A program made the position numbers and the translations under genes. DNA of 6,726 bases from Chloroflexota bacterium (GTDB lineage: Bacteria > Chloroflexota > UBA6077 > CF-72): the NCBI GenBank assembly GCA_019242065.1, contig JAFAWJ010000961.1, positions 1-6,726 on the forward strand, read 5' to 3'. The stretch's first letter is position 1; each line of letters begins with the position of its first letter. A model generated the notes under the pieces. The model saw nothing but the letters and a program-made list of their open reading frames with translations, made no database searches and had not been told where the DNA came from. Below, in pieces: positions 1 to 5,504 of the stretch.

Positions 1-160
1 ACTCACGTTCCACCGTGTCAGTCACGTCCACACCTCGGGACGAGTTTCAACTCACGTTCCACCGTGTCAGTCACGTCCACACCTCGGGACGAGTTTCAGC
101 TCACGCTCCATCGCGTCAGTCACGTCCACACCTCGGGACAAGTTTCAGCCCGCGTTCGAC
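1..160. repeat. 49-bp direct tandem repeat, at least three full copies
   Basis: Full copies lie at 2-50, 51-99 and 100-148. A degenerate partial copy follows from 149 to about 160, and base 1 looks like the end of a further copy outside the window. Copies 1 and 2 differ at one base in 49; copy 3 differs from copy 2 at four positions. There is no spacer between units, so this is not a CRISPR array. The period is not a multiple of three, so a continuous reading frame would change register at every unit. Read on the minus strand, each unit can form two short hairpins: GAGTT/AACTC with a 2-nt loop (perfect in one junction, weaker in the others) and CGTCC/GGACG around an 8-nt loop containing GAGG. 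The array sits directly downstream of the membrane protein gene at 175-930. Its function is unknown; micro-ORFs inside it are described separately. Confidence 0.95.
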
Positions 161-175
161 TGTCTCCATCATCAT
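1..175 (-). other. Series of candidate 14-codon micro-ORFs in the 49-bp repeat
   Basis: On the minus strand the repeat reads as successive micro-ORFs. The first runs 175 to 116 (19 codons from the first of three ATGs), the second 111 to 67 (ATG), the third 62 to 18 (GTG), and a fourth starts with GTG at 13 and leaves the window. Each ends in TGA and is followed by a 4-nt spacer (CGCG or CACG) and the next start. The shared peptide is [M/V]ERELKLVPRCGRD, with G for the second E in the first copy. Codons from V8 to the stop are identical in the three complete copies. Internal differences are GAA/GAG, CGC/CGT, CTG/TTG and CTT/CTC (all silent) and GGG/GAG (Glu/Gly). The first ATG overlaps the TGA of the upstream gene as TGATG. 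No Shine-Dalgarno precedes the starts, so translation would need coupling or reinitiation. Whether any peptide is made is inference; the DNA could instead act as a structural or binding element. Confidence 0.3.
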
Positions 176-930
176 CACACCGTTGACGGGGCGCTCTCCT
201 CGACTGCCAGCTCCACCGCCTCCATCGTCGACAGTGGCGCGGGTGTTACCTGCATATAGCCTGCCGCCCGCAGCTGGCGCAGCGGGTACCACGCCGTAAA
301 GGCCACCAGCCCCGCGTTGATCGGCCACCCCGCCACCGTATCCAGCACCAGGTACACCGACAGCGGCAGCGGCAGACTCAGCAGCCACAGGCGCAGCACC
401 GCCCGCAGCGTGTGGCCGCACAACCACACCGCCGAGACCACCAGAAACGCGCGCTGAAACGTGCGCGAGCCGCGAATCTCGGCGTCGATCGGATACAGCC
501 GCTCGGCGTATAGCGCCAGCAGCGGCTTGCCGATCAGCGCCGACCCGAAAAACGCGATGCCATACACCATGTTCTCGAGCGATGGCCACGCCAGGTACAG
601 CCACGTGTTTTGCGACGCGAGCCCGGCAACGGCCTTGATACACGCAAAGCCGAAGGTCGTGGCGCTGAAGACGTCGGCCGACCGCGTGCGTCGGTAATGC
701 CATGCAAAGACCAGCGCCGACCAGATCAACACGATCAGCACGGCCGCCGAAAAGCCGAGGAGCTGATAGCCGGCGTAGAACAGACACACCGGCAGCAGGC
801 TGCCGAGCACGAGTCCGATCACCCCGTCCTTGACGTGGGCCCAGTCGGCGGGGCCAAACGAGCGCCAGTGCTTGAGCATGGCGTGCGGAGCGCTGGCCGT
901 GGTGGTAGCTGCGGGCGGGGAGTCGGTCAA
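175..930 (-). CDS. Multi-pass membrane protein, VC0807/DUF3159-like
   Basis: This is a predicted inner-membrane protein of 251 residues from the TTG at 930, or 234 from the ATG at 879 (Met18). Hydrophobic segments lie near residues 36-56, 58-78, 92-106, 118-140, 160-182 and 196-216, so five or six helices are likely. The arrangement resembles the VC0807 family and the related actinobacterial DUF3159 family: an early D-G...LP...FY helix, a short Arg-rich loop (YRRTRSAD), and a GKPLLAL motif after the fourth segment. The function of these families is not established; a transporter-like or septation-protein-like fold is only suggested by similarity. The N-terminal 17 residues are rich in Pro, Ala and Thr, and the ATG at 879 may be the true start, because a -10-like element at 940-945 would leave the TTG almost leaderless but give the ATG a leader of about 54 nt. 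No clear Shine-Dalgarno precedes either start. The stop codon overlaps the first micro-ORF of the downstream repeat. Confidence 0.85.
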   Translation of the reverse strand: MTDSPPAATTTASAPHAMLKHWRSFGPADWAHVKDGVIGLVLGSLLPVCLFYAGYQLLGFSAAVLIVLIWSALVFAWHYRRTRSADVFSATTFGFACIKAVAGLASQNTWLYLAWPSLENMVYGIAFFGSALIGKPLLALYAERLYPIDAEIRGSRTFQRAFLVVSAVWLCGHTLRAVLRLWLLSLPLPLSVYLVLDTVAGWPINAGLVAFTAWYPLRQLRAAGYMQVTPAPLSTMEAVELAVEESAPSTV

Positions 931-938
931 CCAGACGC

Positions 939-945
939 TATTATG
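939..945. promoter_or_regulatory. Shared -10-like element between divergent genes
   Basis: The short gap between the VC0807-like gene and the propeller gene contains one AT-rich patch in otherwise GC-rich DNA. On the plus strand it reads TATTAT (939-944), placing a transcription start near 951, about 6 nt before the ATG at 957. On the minus strand it reads CATAAT (945-940), placing a start near 933. No convincing -35 box was found on either strand. If both are used, the two promoters would compete for the same bases. This is a prediction from base composition and hexamer match only. Confidence 0.35.
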
Positions 946-956
946 CGGTGGGGCAC

Positions 957-2138
957 ATGGCGCGCACGCGACAGCTGGTTGGGGTCCTGACCTTACTGGC
1001 GTTGATCGGCATCGTGCTGGGCGTCACGGGCGTGCAGGTACCCCTGCCAGGCGGTGGCAGCAGCCGTGCCGCGCTGCAGGGCGTCCAGACCCGCGCGGCA
1101 ACGACGCTGGTGCACGCGCCAGCCGGCGGCCAGCTCGCGTTTCTGGCCGTCGCGCCGGATGGCAGCCTGTTCGTCTCGGACTCCAATCGCGTCGCGGTGC
1201 TGCGCTATGACCCCGCGGGTGACCTGCTCAGCGAGTGGGGTCCGCAGTTCGGAAATATCCAGCTCGTCGAGCCAGCGGGCGTCGCCGTCGCGGGCGACAG
1301 CTACTACGTGCTGGATCGCGGCGCCGACCGCATCCTGCGGCTCGACCACACGGGCCAGGTGCAGTCTGTCATCAACCTGCAGGTGCTGGGTCCGTACGGG
1401 CTGAACGGACTGGCCCTCGACACCTCGGGCAATCTCTACGCCGCCGATACCGGCCGCAACCGCATCCTGGTGTTTGCGCCCACGGGCCAGTTCCTCAAAG
1501 AGGTCGGCCACGGTGGTTCGGACCTGGGCGGCTTTACCCAGCCGATGATGCTGGCTTTCGCCCCGGACGGCAGCCTCTTCGTCACCGACTGGGAGAACAA
1601 CCGCATCGAACGCTTCGACGCGACGCTGGAGGCGACCGACGCCTGGTCGATCGGCTTCCGCTCGTTTGGGATCGCCGTCGACGGGATGGGCCGCGTGTAT
1701 GCGCCCAACACCGACCAGCGGCGCATCGAGGTCTTCTCGCCCAGCGGCGCGTCGCTGGGCGAGATTGGCGGCCCAGACATGCCAGTTCTGACGTCACCAC
1801 CCAAACAGGTCGCGGTCCTGGGCTCGACCCAGCCCGCGCTCTACGCGCTGGCAGCGGACCAGATCCAGCGCATCGATCTCGACAACACCGCGCCACCGCC
1901 ACAAACCAGTTCAGGCACCGACCTGTTTAGCCTGCTGGCGATCGCGCTGATCGTGACGGTGCTGGTGCTGGCGGTGCTGTCGCGACGCCGACGGCGGCCG
2001 CGCGAACGGACGTCAGTCGGTGCGCCGCTTGAACGGAAAGTCGAACTGCACCCCGAAAATGGCGCACAGCGCCAGCAGCAGCAGCCCCGAGCCGATGAGG
2101 AGCTTCTGATCGCCAATCAGTCCGAACGCAAACAGTAG
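957..2138 (+). CDS. Membrane-anchored NHL / six-bladed beta-propeller protein
   Basis: Residue numbers here count from an in-frame GTG at 948; the ATG at 957 is residue 4 and is the preferred start. A basic stretch and hydrophobic segment (about 6-29) form a signal peptide or anchor. Residues about 60-312 contain repeated NHL-type units with the pattern PDG-LFV-D---NRI--F, for example VAPDGSLFVSD (68-78), LDTSGNLYAADTGRNRI (157-173), FAPDGSLFVTDWENNRI (204-220) and VDGMGRVYAPN (244-254), consistent with six blades. A Pro/Thr/Ser linker leads to a second hydrophobic helix (about 326-344) and an RRRRRPR stop-transfer cluster. The propeller should therefore face outside with the tail in the cytoplasm. 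NHL propellers usually mediate binding and sometimes catalysis; no catalytic site is evident and the ligand is unknown. The last 41 residues (356-396, Gln/Glu-rich) are antisense, codon on codon, to a small membrane protein gene and may not belong to the original domain architecture. Confidence 0.85.
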   Translation: MARTRQLVGVLTLLALIGIVLGVTGVQVPLPGGGSSRAALQGVQTRAATTLVHAPAGGQLAFLAVAPDGSLFVSDSNRVAVLRYDPAGDLLSEWGPQFGNIQLVEPAGVAVAGDSYYVLDRGADRILRLDHTGQVQSVINLQVLGPYGLNGLALDTSGNLYAADTGRNRILVFAPTGQFLKEVGHGGSDLGGFTQPMMLAFAPDGSLFVTDWENNRIERFDATLEATDAWSIGFRSFGIAVDGMGRVYAPNTDQRRIEVFSPSGASLGEIGGPDMPVLTSPPKQVAVLGSTQPALYALAADQIQRIDLDNTAPPPQTSSGTDLFSLLAIALIVTVLVLAVLSRRRRRPRERTSVGAPLERKVELHPENGAQRQQQQPRADEELLIANQSERKQ

Positions 2139-2186
2139 CCCACCGAGCAGGACGATAAGTCCGACGAGAATCCCAAAACCGACCAT
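2013..2186 (-). CDS. Small two-helix membrane protein, 57 residues
   Basis: The ATG is at 2186-2184 and the TGA at 2015-2013. The protein begins MVGFGILVGLIVLLGG and has two hydrophobic segments (about 4-24 and 29-46) joined by a short polar turn GDQK, ending in a charged tail FKRRTD. This is a typical small helical-hairpin membrane protein with the basic end predicted cytoplasmic. A GAGGA Shine-Dalgarno lies 4 nt before the ATG, better than for most genes here. It starts 22 bp after the stop of the multi-pass membrane protein gene (2209-2976) on the same strand, so the two are probably co-transcribed and may act together. Third-position G/C is about 77% (44 of 57 sense codons), higher than in the opposing frame. 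It overlaps the last 126 nt of the convergent propeller gene. I do not recognise the family; no function is proposed. Confidence 0.72.
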   Translation of the reverse strand: MVGFGILVGLIVLLGGLLFAFGLIGDQKLLIGSGLLLLALCAIFGVQFDFPFKRRTD

Positions 2187-2190
2187 CGTG

Positions 2191-2195
2191 TCCTC
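2191..2195 (-). promoter_or_regulatory. Ribosome binding site of the 57-residue membrane protein
   Basis: Read on the minus strand, GAGGA is followed by CACG and then the ATG. It lies in the 22-bp gap after the stop codon of the upstream gene, where it belongs to no coding frame. It is the main support, together with the hydrophobic pattern, that the small ORF is translated. Confidence 0.65.
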
Positions 2196-2208
2196 AAATC
2201 CTACAGGA

Positions 2209-2976
2209 CTAGTGGTGCAGGCCGCGGCTCGCGCGGCGGCGGCGGCCGTTGTGGGTGGTCGACGTCTTGCGGGTGGGGCGCGACGTGGGCGGCGCGGCGT
2301 CGAGAGTATTGGCCGAGGCGGTGGCCACCCGCAGCGGTGGTGCCACGCGGGCCGGCCGCGGGCTGCTCGATCCGCGCCGCAGACGGCGGAAGAGCATCGG
2401 TAGCACCCACGCGCCGATCAACACGGCGCCAACGCTCAGCCGATCGTCGCCGAACAGGCTGCTGACCCACAGCGTCGAGGCCATGATCAGCGTGAAATAG
2501 AACATGTCGCCGATGATGGCCAGCGTCCACCCCGAGATGAAGCCGTGCCCGGCCGCCTCGGACGCGGCCCGCGCCGGCGCTGGGGCGACCGCAAAACTGA
2601 ACAGGATCAGGCCGAGTGGACCACGGACGTTGCCGTCGCTCAGACCCGTCGCGCCGCTGAGCCGCGCCAGACGGTTGCCCAGGCGCCCGATGAACTCGAC
2701 GCGGTGGCCCATCCAGCGCAGCAAAATGAGCATCGGCTCCATGACGATGGCCAGGACCACGTCCGAGGCGGCGTACAGGCCAGCGGTGACCAGCGGATTG
2801 ATGCCGGCGTTGCGGGCCATGAGCACGCCGACGGGGATGCCCGCGCCGATCTGCGTGACGAAGACGAGGAACACGCCCATGGCGCCGGCGGGCCACAGCG
2901 TTGGCAGCGGCGCGGTGGGGTCGATCATCGCGCGGCTGAACTGCTGGAGCAGGGTGTTCAGGTCGTCGTTGGACAT
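2209..2976 (-). CDS. Multi-pass membrane protein of unknown function
   Basis: The protein has 255 residues with about five hydrophobic segments (30-52, 62-86, 119-137, 147-171, 181-197), followed by a 58-residue Arg/Pro/Ser-rich tail that looks disordered and cytoplasmic. Two regions appear related. The first runs from Pro48 (IPVGVLMARNAG) to Asp72 (LYAASDVVLA); the second runs from Pro134 (PAPARAASEAAG) to Asp157 (LAIIGDMFYF). Both place a Pro-rich Ala/Gly stretch about 24 residues before a membrane-embedded Asp. Such duplicated units are usual in small transporters (LysE, DedA and small-multidrug-export types), so a transporter is possible, but I do not recognise a specific family. No convincing Shine-Dalgarno precedes the ATG. 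The gene follows the methyltransferase by 66 bp, in which I see no terminator, and precedes the 57-residue membrane protein by 22 bp, suggesting one transcript. Confidence is high for the gene and low for the role. Confidence 0.85.
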   Translation of the reverse strand: MSNDDLNTLLQQFSRAMIDPTAPLPTLWPAGAMGVFLVFVTQIGAGIPVGVLMARNAGINPLVTAGLYAASDVVLAIVMEPMLILLRWMGHRVEFIGRLGNRLARLSGATGLSDGNVRGPLGLILFSFAVAPAPARAASEAAGHGFISGWTLAIIGDMFYFTLIMASTLWVSSLFGDDRLSVGAVLIGAWVLPMLFRRLRRGSSSPRPARVAPPLRVATASANTLDAAPPTSRPTRKTSTTHNGRRRRASRGLHH

Positions 2977-3042
2977 GGAGCGGCCGTCAAGTGTCTCGGC
3001 GGAGTATCACCGGTCGCGGTCGCCCGAGGCCAGAATGGGCCG

Positions 3043-3891
3043 CTAACGTGTGCCCACCACCAGAATGGCTTCACCAGGGATCACGACCTGCCCGTCGGCC
3101 TTGGCAAAGGCCTGCAGACGACTTTGCAGCAAGCTGAGGTACTGCTGACGCTCCGCATCTGACAGCTGGCGTAGCAGCTCGGCCTGGACCGGCGAGGTGG
3201 ACTGCATCGACTCCATGGCGTCGGCGATCGACGCATACGTACGCGGCGTCGCCACGGCCGACGTCTGGACGCTGACAAAGCCTGCCGCGGTCAGGGCGCG
3301 GGCAAGCGTGTCCGTATCCGCCAGCGAGAGCGCCTGCAGGACCGACGCTCCGGGACCCGGAGGGCGGCCGATTTCCGACTGGACGTCGATTTGCATGGCC
3401 ATCCAGGGATTGCGCTCCCGCGTCGCCCACACCAGGGCCGCCAACCGACCGCCGGGCTTCAGCGCACGGTAGATGCGGCTCAGGGCTTGATGCAGGTCGG
3501 GCACGAACATCAAGCCGAACCGACAGATCGCCGCGTCGAACTCGCCGTCCGGCAACTCGAGCGCAGAGGCGTCTGATACCAGCGTGGTCACGTTGGTCAG
3601 GCCCGCCGCGCGGACGTTCTGGTCTGCGCCGGCCAGCATCGCGGCGGAGACGTCGGTGGCCAGGATGGATCCGGATGGACCAATGCGGCGCGCGGCGAGC
3701 ACGGTCTGGTCGCCCGTGCCAGCCGCCACGTCCAGAAGTCGCATACCTGGCTGGAGTGAGGCCGCGTCGAAGAGCTGCTCGGTGGCCTGGGCCAGGACCT
3801 GAGCGCGGCGAGCGGCGCCCTCACGCCAGATCTCGGCTGCCTGGGCCGACTCCCACGGACGGGCTGGCTGTGTGGTCATACAGTCCGCCAT
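3043..3891 (-). CDS. Class I SAM-dependent methyltransferase
   Basis: This soluble protein of 282 residues has a Rossmann-like methyltransferase domain. Motif I is LLDVAAGTGDQT (52-63), and the acidic residue binding the SAM ribose is Asp80 in ATDVSAAML. Asp107 in the VSDASALELP segment is expected near the adenine. FDAAICRFGLMFVPD (118-132) is the motif IV region and ALKPGGR (143-149) the post-motif loop. The overall pattern is UbiE/Methyltransf_11-like, with a C-terminal helical part (about 190-282) that probably shapes the substrate site. The substrate cannot be deduced. The ATG at 3891 is preceded by AGGG with 6-nt spacing; Met5 at 3879 is an alternative. The gene is divergent from the cobalamin-binding-like gene, with 15 bp between starts. 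It is the first gene of a probable minus-strand set with the two membrane proteins downstream. There is no membrane segment or signal peptide. Confidence 0.95.
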   Translation of the reverse strand: MADCMTTQPARPWESAQAAEIWREGAARRAQVLAQATEQLFDAASLQPGMRLLDVAAGTGDQTVLAARRIGPSGSILATDVSAAMLAGADQNVRAAGLTNVTTLVSDASALELPDGEFDAAICRFGLMFVPDLHQALSRIYRALKPGGRLAALVWATRERNPWMAMQIDVQSEIGRPPGPGASVLQALSLADTDTLARALTAAGFVSVQTSAVATPRTYASIADAMESMQSTSPVQAELLRQLSDAERQQYLSLLQSRLQAFAKADGQVVIPGEAILVVGTR

Positions 3892-3906
3892 GGTAACCCT
3901 GTACGC
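3892..3906. promoter_or_regulatory. 15-bp divergent intergenic region
   Basis: Only 15 bp separate the ATG of the methyltransferase (minus) and the ATG of the BtuF-like gene (plus). Both start codons sit in short palindromes, CCATGG (3888-3893) and CGCATGCG (3904-3911). There is no room for two standard promoters outside the coding regions, so the promoters must lie inside the opposite gene or the transcripts must be nearly leaderless. The minus-strand start has an AGGG here; the plus-strand start has no Shine-Dalgarno. No clear -10 or -35 was identified. Confidence 0.4.
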
Positions 3907-4707
3907 ATGCGAGTTGAGGGCTGGCGCACCAATCTCACTGGACCGTTAGCGCACGCGGCGCGGATCGTCTCAGTCGGCCCCTCCAACACCGAAATTTTGC
4001 ATGCGTTGGGTCTCGGCCGACGGATTGTCGGCGTCGACCGCTGGTCCGACTACCCGCCGCGTGTGCAGACGCTGACGTCTGTGGGGAGTGATCTGCGGGT
4101 GGATGTTCCGACGGTGGTCAACTTGCGACCGGACCTCGTCGTGGCCTCACTGCACGTGCCGGGTATGGAGGCGAACGTGCCCGCGTTCGAGTCGGCCGGA
4201 TTGGCCTACGTCGCGGTCGGTGGCGTTGGACTCAACGGCGTGTGGGACGACCTGCGGGTGATTGGTCACTATGTCGGACGCTCGAGCCGCGCCGAAGCGC
4301 TCGTCGCCCGCATGCAGACCAGCATGGCGGCACTGCCTGTCGAACGCGCCCGGCGGCCGCGGGTGCACTGGGAGTGGTCGGCTCACCCGGTCATTGCTGG
4401 CGGCCGGTCGTGGATTACCGAGCTCCTGGAGCTGGCGGGCGCCGAGAACGTGTACGCCGACCTGGACGTCGAATCGGTGCGGGTCAGTTACGCGGAGGTC
4501 GTCGCCCGACAACCCGACGTGGTGGTGGCGTGCTGGTGCGGGGTCCGCCGCCTGCCCACCGTGGAGAAGATCCTGGCGCGGCCCGGCTGGCAGACCATGC
4601 GTGCGTTTCAACGGCGTCAGGTGGCGGTGCTGAGTGAGGCGTACTTCGGCCGGCCGGGCCCGCGCCTGGTGGAGGGCCTGGAGCAGCTCCGGACCCTCCT
4701 GCAGTAG
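3907..4707 (+). CDS. BtuF/FhuD-like cobalamin- or iron-complex-binding protein, no signal peptide
   Basis: This 266-residue protein resembles the periplasmic-binding-protein family that includes BtuF (vitamin B12) and FhuD (ferric siderophores), COG0614. Recognisable parts are RIVSVGPSNTEILHALGLG (19-37) followed by GVDRWSDYPP (42-51), then a conserved LRPDLVVAS (73-81). WEWSAHP (155-161) plus GGRSWITELLELAGAEN (165-181) form the second lobe, and QPDVVVACWCGVR (202-214) corresponds to the PDVIV-PCG motif of cobalamin-binding members. Family members normally deliver ligand to an ABC importer, but here there is no signal peptide or lipobox: only 18 polar residues precede the first beta strand. 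No permease or ATPase gene is in the window. The protein may be cytoplasmic and have a binding or salvage role, which is inference. No usable alternative start exists upstream (no ATG, GTG or TTG in frame nearby). The gene converges on the dienelactone-hydrolase-like gene with 8 bp between stops. Confidence 0.92.
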   Translation: MRVEGWRTNLTGPLAHAARIVSVGPSNTEILHALGLGRRIVGVDRWSDYPPRVQTLTSVGSDLRVDVPTVVNLRPDLVVASLHVPGMEANVPAFESAGLAYVAVGGVGLNGVWDDLRVIGHYVGRSSRAEALVARMQTSMAALPVERARRPRVHWEWSAHPVIAGGRSWITELLELAGAENVYADLDVESVRVSYAEVVARQPDVVVACWCGVRRLPTVEKILARPGWQTMRAFQRRQVAVLSEAYFGRPGPRLVEGLEQLRTLLQ

Positions 4708-4720
4708 CCGTTCGGCTACT
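4703..4720. terminator. Palindrome carrying both stop codons, possible bidirectional terminator
   Basis: AGTAGCCGTTCGGCTACT is a perfect inverted repeat: an 8-bp stem with a 2-nt centre, or 7 bp with a GTTC loop. It spans the junction of two convergent genes. The plus-strand TAG (4705-4707) lies in the left arm and the minus-strand TAG (4718-4716) in the right arm. The following plus-strand bases TTCTTC are a weak T tract; the minus-strand side (GCAGG) has none. It may end transcription in both directions or protect 3' ends. Confidence 0.5.
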
Positions 4721-5483
4721 TCTTCAGGTTGGCGTCGAAGAACGCGAAGACCTTGCTCCAGCCGTCCATGGCCTGCTCCTGCCGGTACAGCGGGCTGTGG
4801 TAGTAGAAGAAACCATGACCGGCACCGTCGTAGCGGTGGAACTCGTACTGCTTGCCCTGCTTCTTGAGCTCTTCTTCGTGCTTGTTCACGTCGGCCGCCG
4901 ACGGACGCTGGTCGTCATTGCCGAACAGTCCCAGCAGCGGCGCTTGCAGGTCCTTCGTGTAGTCGATCGGCGCCACTGGCTGTTTGGGGTTCAGTTGTTC
5001 TTGCGGCTGGACCACGCCGCCGCCCCACAGGTCGACAATGGCGTCGTAGCCGGGGGTGCGGCACGCCGCCAGGTACGCATGCCGACCACCTGAGCAGGAG
5101 CCGATGATGCCGACACGTCCATTGCTCGAGGGTTGCGATTTGAGCCACTGCATCGCGCCGGCTGCGTCGCCGACCACCTGATCGTCCGGCATGCCGCCAC
5201 TGGCGCGCGCCTTGGCAGCGATGTCGTCCGGAGTGCCATGCCCCACGCGGCAGTACAGGTCCGGACAGATCGCCGTGTAGCCATGGTTGGCCAGGCGACG
5301 GGTGAACTCCTCGTAGAACTCGTCCCAGCCGGGCATGTGCATCATCACGACGACGCCTGGGAAGGGACCATTACCATCGGGCCGAGCGACGTAGGCGTGA
5401 ATCTGGTCGCCATTGGCGCCGGCGATCTGGGTCGGACCGGCGCTGATGCTCGGTGCGGATGCCGTGTCGAACGAATTCCACAT
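4716..5483 (-). CDS. Dienelactone hydrolase family protein
   Basis: This alpha/beta hydrolase of 255 residues is about the usual length for the family. The nucleophile motif is GIIGSCSGGRH (125-135) with Cys130, as in dienelactone hydrolases, which use Cys where most alpha/beta hydrolases use Ser. The acid is probably Asp191 in LFGNDDQRPS (186-195) and the base His223 in YDGAGHGFF (218-226). The N-terminal strand and oxyanion region are VVVMMHMPGWDEF (44-56), followed by YTAICPDLY (69-77). No signal peptide is seen, so it should be cytoplasmic. Classical members open dienelactones in chlorocatechol breakdown, but many relatives act on other esters or lactones, and the substrate here is unknown. 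The gene starts 21 bp after the alcohol dehydrogenase stop, indicating one operon. Its upstream GGGG is about 12 nt from the ATG, a weak ribosome site. It may hydrolyse a lactone or ester made by the two oxidoreductases upstream, which is inference. Confidence 0.95.
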   Translation of the reverse strand: MWNSFDTASAPSISAGPTQIAGANGDQIHAYVARPDGNGPFPGVVVMMHMPGWDEFYEEFTRRLANHGYTAICPDLYCRVGHGTPDDIAAKARASGGMPDDQVVGDAAGAMQWLKSQPSSNGRVGIIGSCSGGRHAYLAACRTPGYDAIVDLWGGGVVQPQEQLNPKQPVAPIDYTKDLQAPLLGLFGNDDQRPSAADVNKHEEELKKQGKQYEFHRYDGAGHGFFYYHSPLYRQEQAMDGWSKVFAFFDANLKK

Positions 5484-5504
5484 GTGGACGATGCTACCCC
5501 GAGC

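Noticed and set aside
1..160. CRISPR array
   Set aside because: Units are adjacent without variable spacers; it is a plain tandem repeat.
15..299. Plus-strand 94-residue ORF across the repeat
   Set aside because: It runs through repeat units in shifting register and into the antisense of the membrane protein gene; the protein is low-complexity with no hydrophobic or domain pattern and no ribosome site.
116..787. Minus-strand 223-residue ORF in another frame
   Set aside because: It is Arg/Ala/Gly-rich and nested in the VC0807-like gene, which has a coherent membrane topology. Only its last codons (the first micro-ORF) are of interest.
2201..2896. Minus-strand 231-residue ORF overlapping the unknown membrane protein
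   Set aside because: It is Arg/His/Pro-rich with no domain pattern, a typical shadow frame in GC-rich DNA; the overlapping frame has clear helices.
2977..3042. Terminator or promoter between methyltransferase and the unknown membrane protein
   Set aside because: The 66-bp gap has only weak GGCC inverted repeats without a T tract. A TTGACG hexamer lies just 8 nt before the ATG, too close to act as a -35, and a GATACT is a poor -10 without a partner.
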